A stretch of 64,000 bases of DNA from Termitomyces sp. T153 (Eukaryota; Basidiomycota; Agaricomycetes; Agaricales; Lyophyllaceae): the NCBI GenBank assembly GCA_018296165.2, contig JACKQL020000026.1, positions 62,001-126,000 of the forward strand, read 5' to 3'. A program made the translations under genes and the position numbers. The notes below the pieces were generated by a model. The model did not search any database. It was not told the origin of the DNA and saw only the letters and a program-made list of their open reading frames with translations. Shown here one piece after another: positions 53,721-64,000 of the stretch (positions within the stretch are counted from its first letter, which is position 1; every line of letters begins with the position of its first letter).

Positions 53721-56700
53721 CCATAGTGCCCTGACCCACAATGCTAGACAACTCTACTCCCCACTGCCAGTACTTCAATACCCTCTTCCAACCAATATGG
53801 AATCACTGGCATTCCAAGTATTTGATGCTGCTTTCTTCACATCATTTTACCAGATGGGACTCCTGCCTTTCAACTACCAATCATGCCATCCCTACCAGAA
53901 GGACTCCCAAGTGCAAGAGCTACCCTACTAGAACAAACAATAGGAAAAAGAGAATTCTATATGAAGTAGTTCCTCTGGAGTATCATGAACTCACTGATGT
54001 GTTTTCTGAAGGAAGCAAAGACTCCTCCCATTGCCCCTCCAAACCCCATCACCACAACCTCAAAACCTAGTCACCTCAAATCCTGAAGCCTCAACAACAG
54101 AAAACACACCCCACCCTAGCTCTCTCAGAATGCACCTTGGAGGCTTCCTCACTAAATTGATTTAGAAACAACCAATGACTCTAGATAGCTCCAGATTCTG
54201 CCAACACAACTCTGAACCTACTACCTTTGTTTGTCAATCCAGAGATCCTCAGATGCACCCCCACCTCCTTGAATGCCCCTCCAAGACTTCCCCTAACATC
54301 TTGCAAAGTCAATATAGAGAACTGAGGCACCTTAACCAATGACTCCAGGTAGCCCTGGACTCCACTACACAACTCCAGACCCTGGCACTATAGTCCTGGA
54401 CCCCACCCCCTCAACTCTGACACTCATCTGGAGAAACCCTGACACCAAAACCATCAGCGCTGTCCGTGCCACATGCAATCTGCAAGCCAAAACCCTTGCC
54501 TATCAACCACAAAAACACTTCACCCTTGCCAGAGAAGATGTCTATGCACAGGGACCACACCCCCAGAGCAATGGAGGAACAAATCCCACATGAAGTAGTT
54601 TCTCTGGAGTACCATGAATTTGCTGATGCATCCTCCAAGGAAGAGTAATGCACTCCCCCCACACTCCTCATAGAGTCAAACTTGAAGAAGCACCACTTCC
54701 ATCCCTTGATAGAGTCTGCAACCTGCTGAAAACCAAACTTGGGATACTTGCTCCACAAGCTCAACAAAATGTCATGTGCCCTGACCTCCTCTACCAGAGT
54801 CACAACCCAGCTGCCAAGTAAAATGAATGGTCTCTTTGACTCCACACTAACTATCAGGGACTCAGCAAAGTCCCCAAAAGAAGCAGTATCCACTTCCCCT
54901 AATTGAAAATCTTATTAACCACCTCCACAGTGCCAAGATATATTTCTGCTCTAGTTACAACAATGTCTGGACTGCTCTGAAACATGAATGGAAGACCGCT
55001 CCCACACCTGCCATAACCTCTTCAAGTATTAAGCAATGCCTTCAAACAGCCAATTCCTTTGCCACCCTCTAGTAATCATGGACAACTTCCTCCATAACAT
55101 AAACAATGTTCTTATGTACTTGGATGATAGCCTAAACCACTCAAACTCTCAGAAAACAGCTGGAACACATCTGCTGCATTCTAGGATGACTCCAGAGTAC
55201 CACTGCCCCTACTCAATAACTCTGCCACTTGCTCACTTGCTGGCCCAAGAACTTCTCCAAATATGACCTTGCTTCCTGCTACCTCACAGTTGACTTAACA
55301 CTAAAAACTCAACACCCTTGCCCAGAAGCCCAATCATTGCCCAGAGAAGCCCTTTAGGGCTGAGCAGAATAAATTCCACCACCCAGTGGTAATCCCCATT
55401 GCACATTTACATGTTGTGCTGATATGAATAAGGAAGGAACCCCTCACCCAGCACAACCTCCAATGCAACTCCACCCACAAGCAACCCCCCAACCCACCCT
55501 TTACACTGTCTCCAGACCTCTGGTTCCTGCTTTGGAAAGAATGGACTGATAAAACATGCCTCTGTATCCCTTCCTTTGCTTAGCACCATCTCTAAAGATG
55601 ACCTCTTGACAAGCCAGCAATCAACCAACCCTCCACACCACCTCCAAACTGCTGGCTCCTACTCTAGGAAGGACAAACCCATAAAGCACACCTCTGGACT
55701 CCCTCCTCTGCCTAGCAGAAACCCTGAGAACAACTCCTTCAACAAGCCAGCAACTGACCAGCCCCTCATGCTAACCTCAGACCAATAGCTCCTACTCCGA
55801 AGATGACACAAATTCATGGAGCACATCTCTAGACCTCACCCACACACCATAACCCTTGAAGAGCAGCTCTGCTAACAAGCCAGCACCTCACTGACCCCTG
55901 CACCACCTCTAGACTGCTGGCTCTATCCTGGGAAGGGATAAATCTACCTCGGGACCTCTCCTAATACAACCCTCAACACAACTCCACCAATGAGCCAGCA
56001 GCTGACCAACACTCATGTTACAAGAGAAGGACAACTTAGGAATGGCAACTCCAAACCCCTCCCCACTCAGTATGGCACTCAGGAGTAACTCTAACAAGAG
56101 TTGTCCACTAATCAACTCTCCACACTGTCTCCAGACCACCAATTCTGACTCTGAAAAGGACAAATCCATGCCCCCAACCTCAGACCTACTCATCTTAACA
56201 CACTCTGACAGCACCACAAGTCCTGAGGATGCTAGAAATATGTAATACTCTCTTACTCATTTCTGGACTTACTTTTAGCTAGGAATGAGTCATGTAGCAT
56301 GTCCAAACCTGTGAACCCCACCCCCAGGCCAAGGAAACCAACCTAGGCAAGTCACCTTGGAACTCTGCCACCCCACCACCAATACTCTGGAGCTCAGCAA
56401 ACCCCCTATCCAAGCATGTCTCCAACAAATGCAATACTCCAGAGCTCAGCAAACCCCTATCCAGACATGCCTCCACCAAGACACAAACCTCCAGACACCA
56501 TCCACCCTTGAAATCAATCCATTGACCACCTTACACTTGGAGATCAATGGACTGCAAGAATGAGCAAACCAAACCCAGAGAAAGTATCTCTGCCTCTGTG
56601 CTAACTAATTACAGCATAGCTGGTGCATAAAACTGTTCCCCATCAAGTCTGCTACAACAACAACCCCCAATTCACTTCCAGAGCTTCCTCTTACTATGCC

Positions 56701-57270
56701 ACCAAGGACTCCCACCTACAGCTTACTCCACCCTTCAAGAACAACCCCCACCCCATTGCTCCTACAGTCACCAAAGGACCTCTGCCCCTCTCTGCCAACT
56801 CCTCCAGAACAAAATTAATGCTGCCACCAAGCAAATTCAAAGCATGCCCACCCTCTAGCTGGACCTCCAGCAATTCCACCTGGCCCAACCAACATAACCC
56901 CAAAATCTAGAGATTCTCTCACAAGCTCAACCACAAATGCTCAACCTACCCCTGGGCCTGAAGAAACACCACCTAGCAACTCCAGTCCAACTCCTCCAAA
57001 AGCATGCCCCAGAACAACACCCCATCTATTGATACCATCAAAACATTTGATTCTCTCTCTGGAGCAGTGGGTGAGCTCTGCGCAAGTTGTTGAAGAATCC
57101 ATACTGATCGACTTGCCAGCTTGCCAAGAAGATAGCTGAATCAAATGAAACACAGAAATGTCTTGCCAATGTATGTCATTTTTTATGAGCCCCACAAAAA
57201 CCCCTCCAGCACCCCCCCACTGAACTCTGGAACTCCTGCCTGTGATGCTCCACCAAGCCCCAGCAACCCT
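53721..57270 (+). pseudogene. Decayed pol of F (RT, RNase H, integrase traces)
   Basis: Recognisable islands: 53960-54020 (EYHELTDVFSEGS) and again 54590-54640 (EYHEFADASSKEE), so the RT linker is duplicated; 54900-55000 (LLTTSTVPRYISAL-type frame) and 55100-55125 (MYLDDSLNH, catalytic box intact); 56530-56640 and 56870-57000 align with the E integrase 3' half. Repeated phrases such as CTGACCAGC..CAGACC around 55600-56150 suggest local tandem duplication. Ser/Thr/Pro-rich and low in complexity. Orientation is certain; details are not. Confidence 0.6.
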
Positions 57271-57530
57271 AGGACTACTTGACACAGATGGCATTAATGG
57301 GCATAACTCCTGCCTCTGGATTTACTAGGGATTCAACTCCTGCAAATAACTCTCTATGTGTTTTGTCCACTCATTTCCTCACATAATCTAAACCTTTATT
57401 TAACCTTTATTTCTCATGTCAGCCAAACCAGAGTCCAAGAGTTGACATATACAAACTATAAGATACATTAAAATTACAAAGTGGACAGCAACAACACAAA
57501 ACAGGCAAGAAAATGGGTCTGACCACCCCA
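57271..57530. other. Junction between pol end and antisense gene of F
   Basis: 57285-57370 aligns with 48560-48650 of E (CACAGATGGCATTA, TCTGGATTTA). Noncoding strip between two convergent genes, as in E. Confidence 0.6.
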
Positions 57531-59420
57531 TCACTCTCTTTCCTCCTCTAGAGCTCCCTTTCCCACTTCTCTAATCCCCAGATCCACCTCCATCTGGACC
57601 CTCACTACTGCCAGTACCTCCATAAGCCCAGGCAACTCCTTCTCTGCATCTGCCACCACCTTCCACCACAATTCTGGGGCCACCACATTGTGCTGCCAAT
57701 GCCCCACCAGTAGTTGCCCTATCCTCACCACCTCTTGGCCTAGCTCCAGAGGGTGGTCACCAGCCATCTGTGCCAACTTGTCCTGGATTGATGCAAATGC
57801 AGCAGAGGCCCCATCCATAAGGACCCAGTGCTTTCAAACCCAACCTACCTCAACCTCATTAACAAGTTCCAGAGAAAAGGAGAAAACACTCACACAACAC
57901 TCCAGCATGCCATGAAGTGGCCTCATTCACCAGCTACTCCTCCCATTGCCACCTAGCCTCCACCTCTGCCTGGGACAAACCCCCTTCCACCAGGCTCCAT
58001 TGCTCTTCCACAAACCACACCTCCAACTGTGTCAGTTGTTCTTACAGACTCTGCACCTCCAATGTTCTTGCCATAGCCATCTGCACTGCCATGTCAGAAT
58101 TCCACTGCAGCATGTCTCTCTTCCTCTGCACTGTGTCTAGATTCTCCCCCACTCTCTGGAGCTCTCCCTCCTGCATTGTCAGCATCCTCAATAGCCCCTC
58201 CACTTAGCAATGAAGGAATGTCTCAGTAATCAAGGGTGTGGACTCAGAAGAACTTAATGGGCACCCCATCAGTGCCCCCAAGCCAGAGGAGTATATGTGA
58301 GGCCCAGGGGGGCCTGCCATTAACTCTTGGCCCCACAGCCACTTGCTAGGTCCTGCCTCTAGCAGCAGGGAGGCCCTCCACTTCCCCTTGCCATGCAATG
58401 CTGGAGCCCCCTCCCTTTGCCCACCCCACAGGGGCCCCACTTTCCCCACTGATGGCCCCATGCTCCCCTCACCCTCCAAACCAGACTCCTGGCCCAACAC
58501 CCTAGCCTTCTAGCTCTCACCCAACTGCTCCCTCATCCAACTTGGCTCCCACCCCTGCTCTGCCACAATGCAGGCTGCACATTACTTGAGTGAAATCAAA
58601 CATTTTTTGTGCTGTGTGTAACATGGAAGACAAACTGAAGAGTTTTGATGAGACCTTGCAGCTGGCCCATCAAACTCACACAATTCCTCCCATCAAACAC
58701 AGAGGATATACTACAGAGAATCAGCAGAAAGAAAACAAGATGCAGCAAAGAACTCATAGGAGCCTTGTTCTGGCACTACTCCAGGGTCAGAGGACCCCAT
58801 GCCTGCCCCAGCACCCCTGCAAACACCTCCAGCATTACCTGTGCTTGTGGAATCCTCTGCACCTCTGGAACAACATGGACAATCCCTGCTCTCAGGCTTA
58901 GTCTTGTAGAACAATCCAAGGCAGCTGGAACTGAACAGCCAGCAGGCCCTAACCCCCTCACATGAGAGGAACCCCTGGGGGAGCCCACCACTGCCATGGA
59001 CAACTCTGTTGAAGCTCAATCAGCAACTCCAGAACAAGAAGAACACCACACTTATGATGGCAGTGCATCAAGTCCACCCTCCTACAGTCTCACTGCTGGT
59101 TGAACTCCTTCTAGCAACACTTGTATTTGGCCCACACAGCTATGCAGTTGTTGTCAGAGGAGGGTGGAGTTGGCAAGGGTGACAACAATGAGGATGCCAT
59201 GGAAGACATGGGAAGAAGCAGGGAATCACCAAAGTATGTCCTGCTCCCTTTTAATTTCCTAGAAAGAGCTTCTTAATAGATGACAATCACACTTCAACTT
59301 TGTTCCCCACACCACCACCACTTGCTTCAGTTTGATCAATATTGCTCAGACTTTAATTTCCATGCCCCCTGCCCCTCCCTGATTCATGCCCCATTGTCTC
59401 AAGTGTCTTGATGCTGAAGG
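57531..59420 (-). pseudogene. Antisense gene of F: Zn2Cys6-like cluster and coiled-coil protein
   Basis: Second copy of the antisense gene of E. Minus strand: 59003-58776 (VPEVQRIPQAQ, FAGVLGQAWGPLTLE, aligning with MAVPEVLQMAQ and WVQGPPTLEW in E); cysteine cluster at 58710-58600 with the same spacing (first Cys now Tyr); 58500-58204 (GPHIYSSGLGALMG, as GPHIYSPALGVLMEG in E); coiled coil at about 58205-57910 (EGELQRVGENLDTVQRKRDM); C-terminal block 57818-57531 (HPLELGQEVVRIGQLLVGHW). Five collinear blocks conserved between E and F on the antisense strand, while the pol genes of F are far more eroded, argue for a real protein. Confidence 0.75.
58600..58710 (-). other. Six-cysteine cluster in antisense gene of F
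   Basis: Same 37-codon layout as E: position 1 is Tyr (TAT, one G-to-A step from TGT); Cys at positions 4, 11, 27, 30 and 37. An in-frame TGA follows the second Cys. Confidence 0.78.
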
Positions 59421-59426
59421 GGGGGG
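59417..59426 (+). other. Polypurine tract of F
   Basis: AAGGGGGGGG three bases before the 3' LTR start at 59430. Confidence 0.7.
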
Positions 59427-59429
59427 TGA

Positions 59430-60130
59430 TGTCACAACCTATCCCCAGACCTCTGCACCTCTCTCCAAGCCATCCTGCTTCCCTGGAGTCCTCCCTCAAT
59501 GGCCCTTTGATTCCTCCAACCTTTATTCACCCATGATGCTTGCCCCAACTAACTCTGATGCTTCTCTGGCAAACTCCAATAGCCTCCTGGCTAACTCCAA
59601 TGTGTTCCCCCACAGGCTTTGAGCATCATGTCAACCCCAGGGCAGCTCACATTCCCATCTGATTCCATCAGTATATCACCACAGCTCACCCTCTGATCAT
59701 AACCAACACCCATCAGCTCCACATGGCCCCAACAAGCCCCACCACCAGACCTGCTGTCCCCAGAGCTGCCCAGTAGTTCATATATAAGTTATAGAGTAGC
59801 ATCCCATACTCTAGTCTTGATATTACCTATATTACCATGTTCCGATTGTTTGTCTCTTGTGTTTCATGCCTCTTGTTATGTTTTCTCTTATCTCAGTCTC
59901 CCGGCCTTGTCTTGTCTCTATTTGTGTTATTGTCTTGTTATCTTTTTATATCTCTGCTTCAATCTATTTTTATTCTTGTCTCAATTTTGCCTTGACTCTA
60001 TCTTGTCTCACTTATCTCTATTTCCTTTGTTGTGTCCAAGTTCCCTTCAACTATAATGCTGATACAAACTCTGCACTTACAATCACAACCTCCCAAATAC
60101 TCTTAACCAACTCCAGACCTCGCTATCCAC
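59430..60130 (+). repeat. 3' LTR of F, left part
   Basis: TGTCACAACCTATC start. Aligns with 39132-39524 and 51700-52100. Continues at 61332 after the LTR-A insertion. Confidence 0.87.
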
Positions 60131-60264
60131 TGATAAGACCCACTTGTTGCTGAGCACCATTTTTGGCATCTATGATTGGACAGCAGCTGATTATGGATGA
60201 TAAGACCCACTTGTTGCTGAGCACCATTTTCAGCATTTATGACTGGACAGCAACTGATTATATT
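60131..60264 (+). repeat. 67-bp tandem duplication at LTR-A 5' end
   Basis: The segment TGATAAGACCCACTTGTTGC... through CAGCTGATTATGGA recurs immediately with five or so transitions. The other three LTR-A copies have it once. Confidence 0.85.
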
Positions 60265-61327
60265 GACATGGCACAAGTCATGACACAAGTCATGACACTC
60301 AGCACATGAGGCCTAGCCCCAAGGTCTGGAATGATGTAGCCTTTGCACAGGATTTTAGCAACCATGAGACTTATGGATCACAAGCTGCATCATGTGGAGT
60401 CTGGACTCTGGATCTAGAACAACAAGGCTGAGACCTTGCTTAGCAACCATCACTAGCAACTTTTCTGGCAACAACACTGCCTTTTCTCCAAAAAGGGATA
60501 TATTGACAGTCATGTGATTTCTTACCTATGATTTTTCTTGTCAAGCTTACAAACATACTTGAACAGCATCTACACTTCAGGTATTGACATCAGACATGCT
60601 CTTTTCTTGCAATTTAAAATTTTTATGCATCACATCAACCTTGCTTACTTTTTACTTGGTTACCAGACTGACACCTCATATATATCATAAACACTTTGGC
60701 AGACACCATCACTGGCAGTGACTACTATTTCCTTTTGTATACTATACCTACAAACAGTATAAATACTGCCTGTACATAGAGAAAAAACAACAAACAGAGT
60801 ATTGTTTCCCCCTCTCTAGCTCTAAGCTTACTAGCTTAAGATCTCTTTTTGCTCTTTTGCTTGCCATCAACAATGACTTAGCAACAGTCTTGCTGACTTC
60901 ATCTCCAACTTTGTGTGGTACCAACTATGGGTGCCCTTATTGTATCTTGACTTAGCAATGCTAGCAACTATGGCTAGTGACTAGTTTGCATTTGTCCCCC
61001 CCCAGTCTCTTTGTCTTCACTTTCCCCTTTTCTTCCCAACTCCCTTTTCACTGCTTAGTTCCCCTTTCCTTAGCAACTCTTTCACCTTCACTTGTTTCCC
61101 TCTCTTTACCTAGTGACCCTTTCATTACTGTCTAGCAACTTAGGCTAGCGATAGCAACTCTTTCCACTTCACTTTCACTCCACACCCAATTAGCTCTTGT
61201 TCTCTGGGATGGTTACTGACTTGCCCTCATTATTAACTTCCTACTGCCAGCTACTCTATCTAGTGACTAGTGTTAGGTCTTCCTTTTTGGTTTCCTGCAT
61301 GGCACTAGGCAGCATAGGAGCACATCA
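60131..61327 (+). repeat. Solo LTR-A in the 3' LTR of F
   Basis: TGATAAGACCC to GCACATCA, flanked by CCAC (60127-60130 and 61328-61331). 1197 bp because its first 67 bp are present twice (60131-60197 and from 60198). Confidence 0.92.
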
Positions 61328-61331
61328 CCAC

Positions 61332-61665
61332 TTGGTTCCAAAACACATCAACATCCATTGATCCCCCATCATCAAACTCCAGCCCCACTCCCATCACTTG
61401 CATAGCCTCCATTTGCCCCACATCATCAATACTCACTCCCAGACTTGTACCTGGAACTTCCCCAAGCCTGACCCTTCCTTGTACCCTGTCTTAAACTTCC
61501 CCAGACCACTTTGGACTTGCTTGGACCACTCCCCTTGGCTTACCCTCACAAGTATCTGAAGTCCAGACCTCTCCAAAGCACTAGGTTATCAGTGCAGGTC
61601 ATCACATCCACCTAGTAAGGACTCACCCAGTTAAGCTAAGCCCCCATGGTCAGTGGAACCTGACA
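61332..61665 (+). repeat. 3' LTR of F, right part
   Basis: Aligns with 52100-52443 and ends AACCTGACA. Followed by TSD ATTTC and D3 gag. Confidence 0.88.
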
Positions 61666-62087
61666 ATTTCCAGAGCATTTGAGGCAAAAGCTTCACCACT
61701 CAACTGGATATAGGTGATGCAGGATTGAAGGAAATGTTCCCAACCTTACAGTCCCCATCAAATATGTCAGGGAGCATAGGGCACAAAAGTTTGGAGCAGG
61801 AGGCTGAGAACTCCAAGTTAGGTGCAGAAGAGAACCTTCCTACAGCTGCTGGGGGTTCAGGAGGAGGAGTAGGAGCAAGGGGAGGCATTCCAGGAGGGTC
61901 TGGAGGGAGAGAGACACCACTTCAGTGTTTGACATAGTCCAGTGAGTCTGGCAGTGTGAGAGGTAAGAGAAGCTTGAGTAAGCTGGACCTGTGTCCCTAG
62001 GGACAACAAACAACTCCAGGCATTGTCCTGGGGGCTTGAAGCATCAGGGGGAAGTGCTGGAGGGGTTGGTTGGGTCATAGGAGGCAC
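61666..62087 (-). pseudogene. gag N-terminal part of D3
   Basis: From the ATG at 62087 or 62078: TQPTPPALPPDASSPQDNAW, LSLGTQVQLTQASLTSHTAR, then after a frame change PNLEFSASCSKLLCPMLPDI, FDGDCKVG, the same order as D1 2875-2537. Interrupted at 61670 by element F and continued at 39131. Confidence 0.8.
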
Positions 62088-62197
62088 ACAAGGAGTAGCA
62101 AAACACTGGTGGGGGACAGACCTTTATAGAAAAACCAAACAGAAAACTCAGGCAATCAAAATGGGGCTCCCAGACCAAATCTAAAGACTTGTTCTGC

Positions 62198-62602
62198 TGT
62201 AAGGGCAACCTCTGGAGGCTGTGGCCAAAATCACACAACTGGGAGATCCAAAGTCTATTCAGCATCTACAAGAAGTTCCAGAGCTCTAGCTACTCACCTG
62301 GCAGAGGGAGACTCAAAGAAAACAAGTCTAAGGATTTCAAATGCCAGTGTTTGGAAAATTTACTCCAGACCTTCTAGAAAAACACTCAACAATGGCCAAA
62401 TGTGGAATCCAATCCCAAAACAGAAATTCATTGTAAATGGCCTTGATCTCCAGACTCACAGCATATGACCATGTACAAATATGACCAAAGGATAGCCCTT
62501 GGTCAACAGTACTTGTGACTGGAAGATGGAAGGTTGACAATGAATGGCAAGCTTGGAATAAAGGAAACAATCAGAGGGCCTGGTAAGAGCAGTCCCCTGA
62601 CA
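62198..62602 (-). repeat. 5' LTR of D3
   Basis: Minus strand TGTCAGGGGACTG at 62602 to GCCCTTACA at 62198. Shorter than the D1 LTR (about 600 bp) by a deletion just after its start. Confidence 0.75.
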
Positions 62603-62818
62603 GTATCTCACAGAGTAGTGCTTGCAATCACAGCAGCTTTCAGTTAAAAAACTTCATTGCATCACTACTTCATGTAAGGTTATCTCATAGTTATCAGCTG
62701 ATGGGTTACCAACTCATTTGTTCTGCAGTTTTGAACAAATTTATAAGATATTTTATAAATATCAAACTTTGTTCATACAAATTTCATCTCCAAGTCATCA
62801 GCTGACCCTGTCATTTCA
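62603..62818. other. AT-rich spacer, nothing recognised
   Basis: Flank of D3. Contains TCAGCTGATGGG and TCAGCTGACCC words but no gene. Confidence 0.4.
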
Positions 62819-63466
62819 ATGCATCATTCTGTGTAATTACAGTAAAAATATATTGCATTATCCTAAATTAAGTACTGCACAGAAGTAAAGTGTGACTTCA
62901 ATGCATCACTGATGCATCAGGAATGAAAAAAAAATATACATTACACTGGGATTGAACCAAGATCATCATGCATAGAAATCTACAACAAGTAACACCAATG
63001 ATCATTAGACCAAACAGTCATAGGAAAAAAGTTGAGATGGGGGTATTAACTGAGGGGAGCAAGCTCCCCCTTTAATAGATATCCCTGTCTGATGCCTTAA
63101 CCAACCTAATGTTAATGCTAACAAACCTAACCAACCTAACAAAAACCTAACAAAAACCTTAACTGAACCATAATTGGCTAACAGTGCAAGCCATAGACAG
63201 CTCCTTCAACACTACACATATCCATAATGTCACTAGAATTTGACTGTCACTGTGGTGCATTGGTTATGTTGTCCATTATAGTATGTGTGTATCCCCTCTG
63301 GAGGTTGTTGGTTTAATCCTATGGTAAGTCATTTTTTTCTGTTCCTAATGCATCAGTGATGCATTAGTGTCACATTAAGGGTGCATTACTTCCATACAGT
63401 ATTTGATTCAAGTTACAGAGGATAATGCATTAAATTTTTACTGTAATTACACAAAATGATGCATCA
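62819..63466. repeat. Long inverted repeat with tRNA-like arms (paired SINE-like or foldback element)
   Basis: Left arm 62819-63023 and right arm 63243-63466 are imperfect reverse complements over about 200 bp. The outer edge is TGCATCATT.TGTGTAATTACAG, then GTGATGCAT..TGATGCAT palindromes. Each arm holds a tRNA-like module pointing inward or outward as its mirror: right arm (plus) TGGTGCATTGG as an A box and GGTTTAATCC as a B box; left arm (minus) TTTGGTCTAATGATC and GGTTCAATCCC. The 220-bp centre includes GGGGGAGCTTGCTCCCC-like sequence and AACCTAAC repeats. Not a functional tRNA gene: no acceptor stem pairs. Confidence 0.62.
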
Positions 63467-63958
63467 CACTTTGTCAGGATCAGGTGTAGTCGTATATTCT
63501 TCACGCACCCTCCCACCTCTCCCTTTCTATTCTTGGACATTCATAACTTCTTGATCTTTGTTATATACTCATACTACTTGTTAGTTTTCTTTCATTTCTC
63601 TTTTCTTGGACACTGTAGTACATAGTGTTGCCATAGCTCGTCGCCACATCAAGAAATACATAAAAATGGCCGTTTCGACGACTCATTCTCACTAACACCA
63701 TTCAATAACTCAGTCTTCAAGTTCGTCATGCGATGAGCTGCAGAGGAGTTTACACAATGTTTTCCCGATTAAACTGCTTGTGTGGCTGTGTAATTAGCAA
63801 TATTAGTTTCAAAACACTTTGCGGTCACGTATCGAAACGAGTCTCCGGTCATAGCGCGTTTCCTCTTAATTTCCTCGTTCTTTGAATCGGCAGGTGGAAG
63901 GTCTTGACCAAGTCGATTTTGATTCTCCCGTACTATTCAGCTGAACCGCACGTGCCAC
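63467..63958 (+). promoter_or_regulatory. Probable upstream region of a host gene
   Basis: CpG becomes frequent from about 63480 (more than twenty in 480 bp, against a handful in the first 5.9 kb). This marks the change from decayed repeats to normal sequence. A C/T-rich stretch lies at 63495-63615. A short open frame (63758-63886, 42 codons, MFSRLNCLCG start) and an AG acceptor-like site at 63893 precede the ATG at 63959, so a 5' leader intron is possible. Confidence 0.45.
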
Positions 63959-64000
63959 ATGGACGAAGCACAATCCCTTGATGCTCTAGCAAAACTCCTC
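63959..64000 (+). CDS. Start of a probable host gene, truncated by window end
   Basis: ATG in CACATGGAC context opens 14 codons to the window edge (MDEAQSLDALAKLL). High CpG and no similarity to the repeats suggest single-copy host sequence. Too short to name. Confidence 0.45.
   Translation, partial: MDEAQSLDALAKLL

Larger units (their letters stand above)
39132..61665 (+). mobile_element. Ty3/gypsy element F (LTR-B family, older), containing E
   Basis: Flanked by the 5-bp duplication ATTTC (39127-39131 and 61666-61670) in the gag of D3. 5' LTR 39132-39524 plus 51700-52443; internal region 52444-59429; 3' LTR 59430-60130 plus 61332-61665. The interruptions are element E and an LTR-A copy. 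The internal genes are far more decayed than those of E. Confidence 0.9.
38545..62602 (-). mobile_element. Ty3/gypsy copy D3, split by element F
   Basis: Minus-strand 5' LTR (62602-62198), leader and gag start (to 61666), then the rest of gag at 39131-38545. The two gag parts are contiguous when element F (39132-61665) and one copy of the ATTTC duplication are removed. Its pol is not found; the left end meets the D2 3' LTR. Confidence 0.85.

Noticed and set aside
62943..63330. tRNA genes
   Set aside because: A- and B-box like sequences are present, but acceptor and anticodon stems do not pair in either arm; treated as tRNA-derived repeat arms.

Overview
The window looks like a repeat-dense, heterochromatin-like stretch of a filamentous basidiomycete (Agaricomycete) genome. 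The grounds are chromodomain Ty3/gypsy elements, Helitrons with a PIF1-type helicase and a DUF6570-like Rep N-terminus, a LINE with a C-terminal RNase H, genes with short GTAAG...AG introns, and severe loss of CpG. No species call is possible from the sequence alone. Nearly every coding stretch is a decayed mobile-element gene. Most stop codons and lost catalytic residues look like C-to-T or G-to-A changes, often at former CpG.

Layout. 1-3716: minus-strand Ty3 element (family D, copy D1) cut by the window edge. 3780-5976: fragment of a Glu/Lys-rich gene and two degenerate tandem repeats. 5977-9402: a younger minus-strand Ty3 element (family C) with paired 243-bp LTRs, a TTTGC target duplication and a large internal deletion. 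9407-16321: remnants of two unrecognised genes. 16322-20740: minus-strand Ty3 remnant G (LTR-A, a convergent antisense gene, integrase tail). 20830-25030: DDE transposase pseudogene split by an LTR-A copy that is itself split by an LTR-B copy. 26099-31130: a head-to-tail Helitron array with an intact cargo ORF. 31130-32760: LINE 3' part split by a MITE. 32777-38544: Helitron N-terminal fragment fused to a plus-strand Ty3 copy, D2.

38545-62602 is one nest. A minus-strand family-D element (D3) received element F (39132-61665, ATTTC duplication). F received element E in its 5' LTR (39525-51694, TCGAC/TCAAC). LTR-A solo copies then landed in E's reverse transcriptase (45078-46200, ACGA/ACAA) and in F's 3' LTR (60131-61327, CCAC). 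After a tRNA-like inverted repeat (62819-63466), CpG-rich sequence resumes at about 63480, and a probable host gene starts at 63959.

The most interesting signal is a gene on the strand opposite to pol, placed between pol and the 3' LTR, in E, in F and in the same position in G. In E and F it carries a six-cysteine cluster with identical spacing (C-x2-C-x6-C-x15-C-x2-C-x6-C, the Zn2Cys6 pattern) followed by a coiled coil. This suggests that these retrotransposon families carry their own convergent regulatory or chromatin-acting gene.
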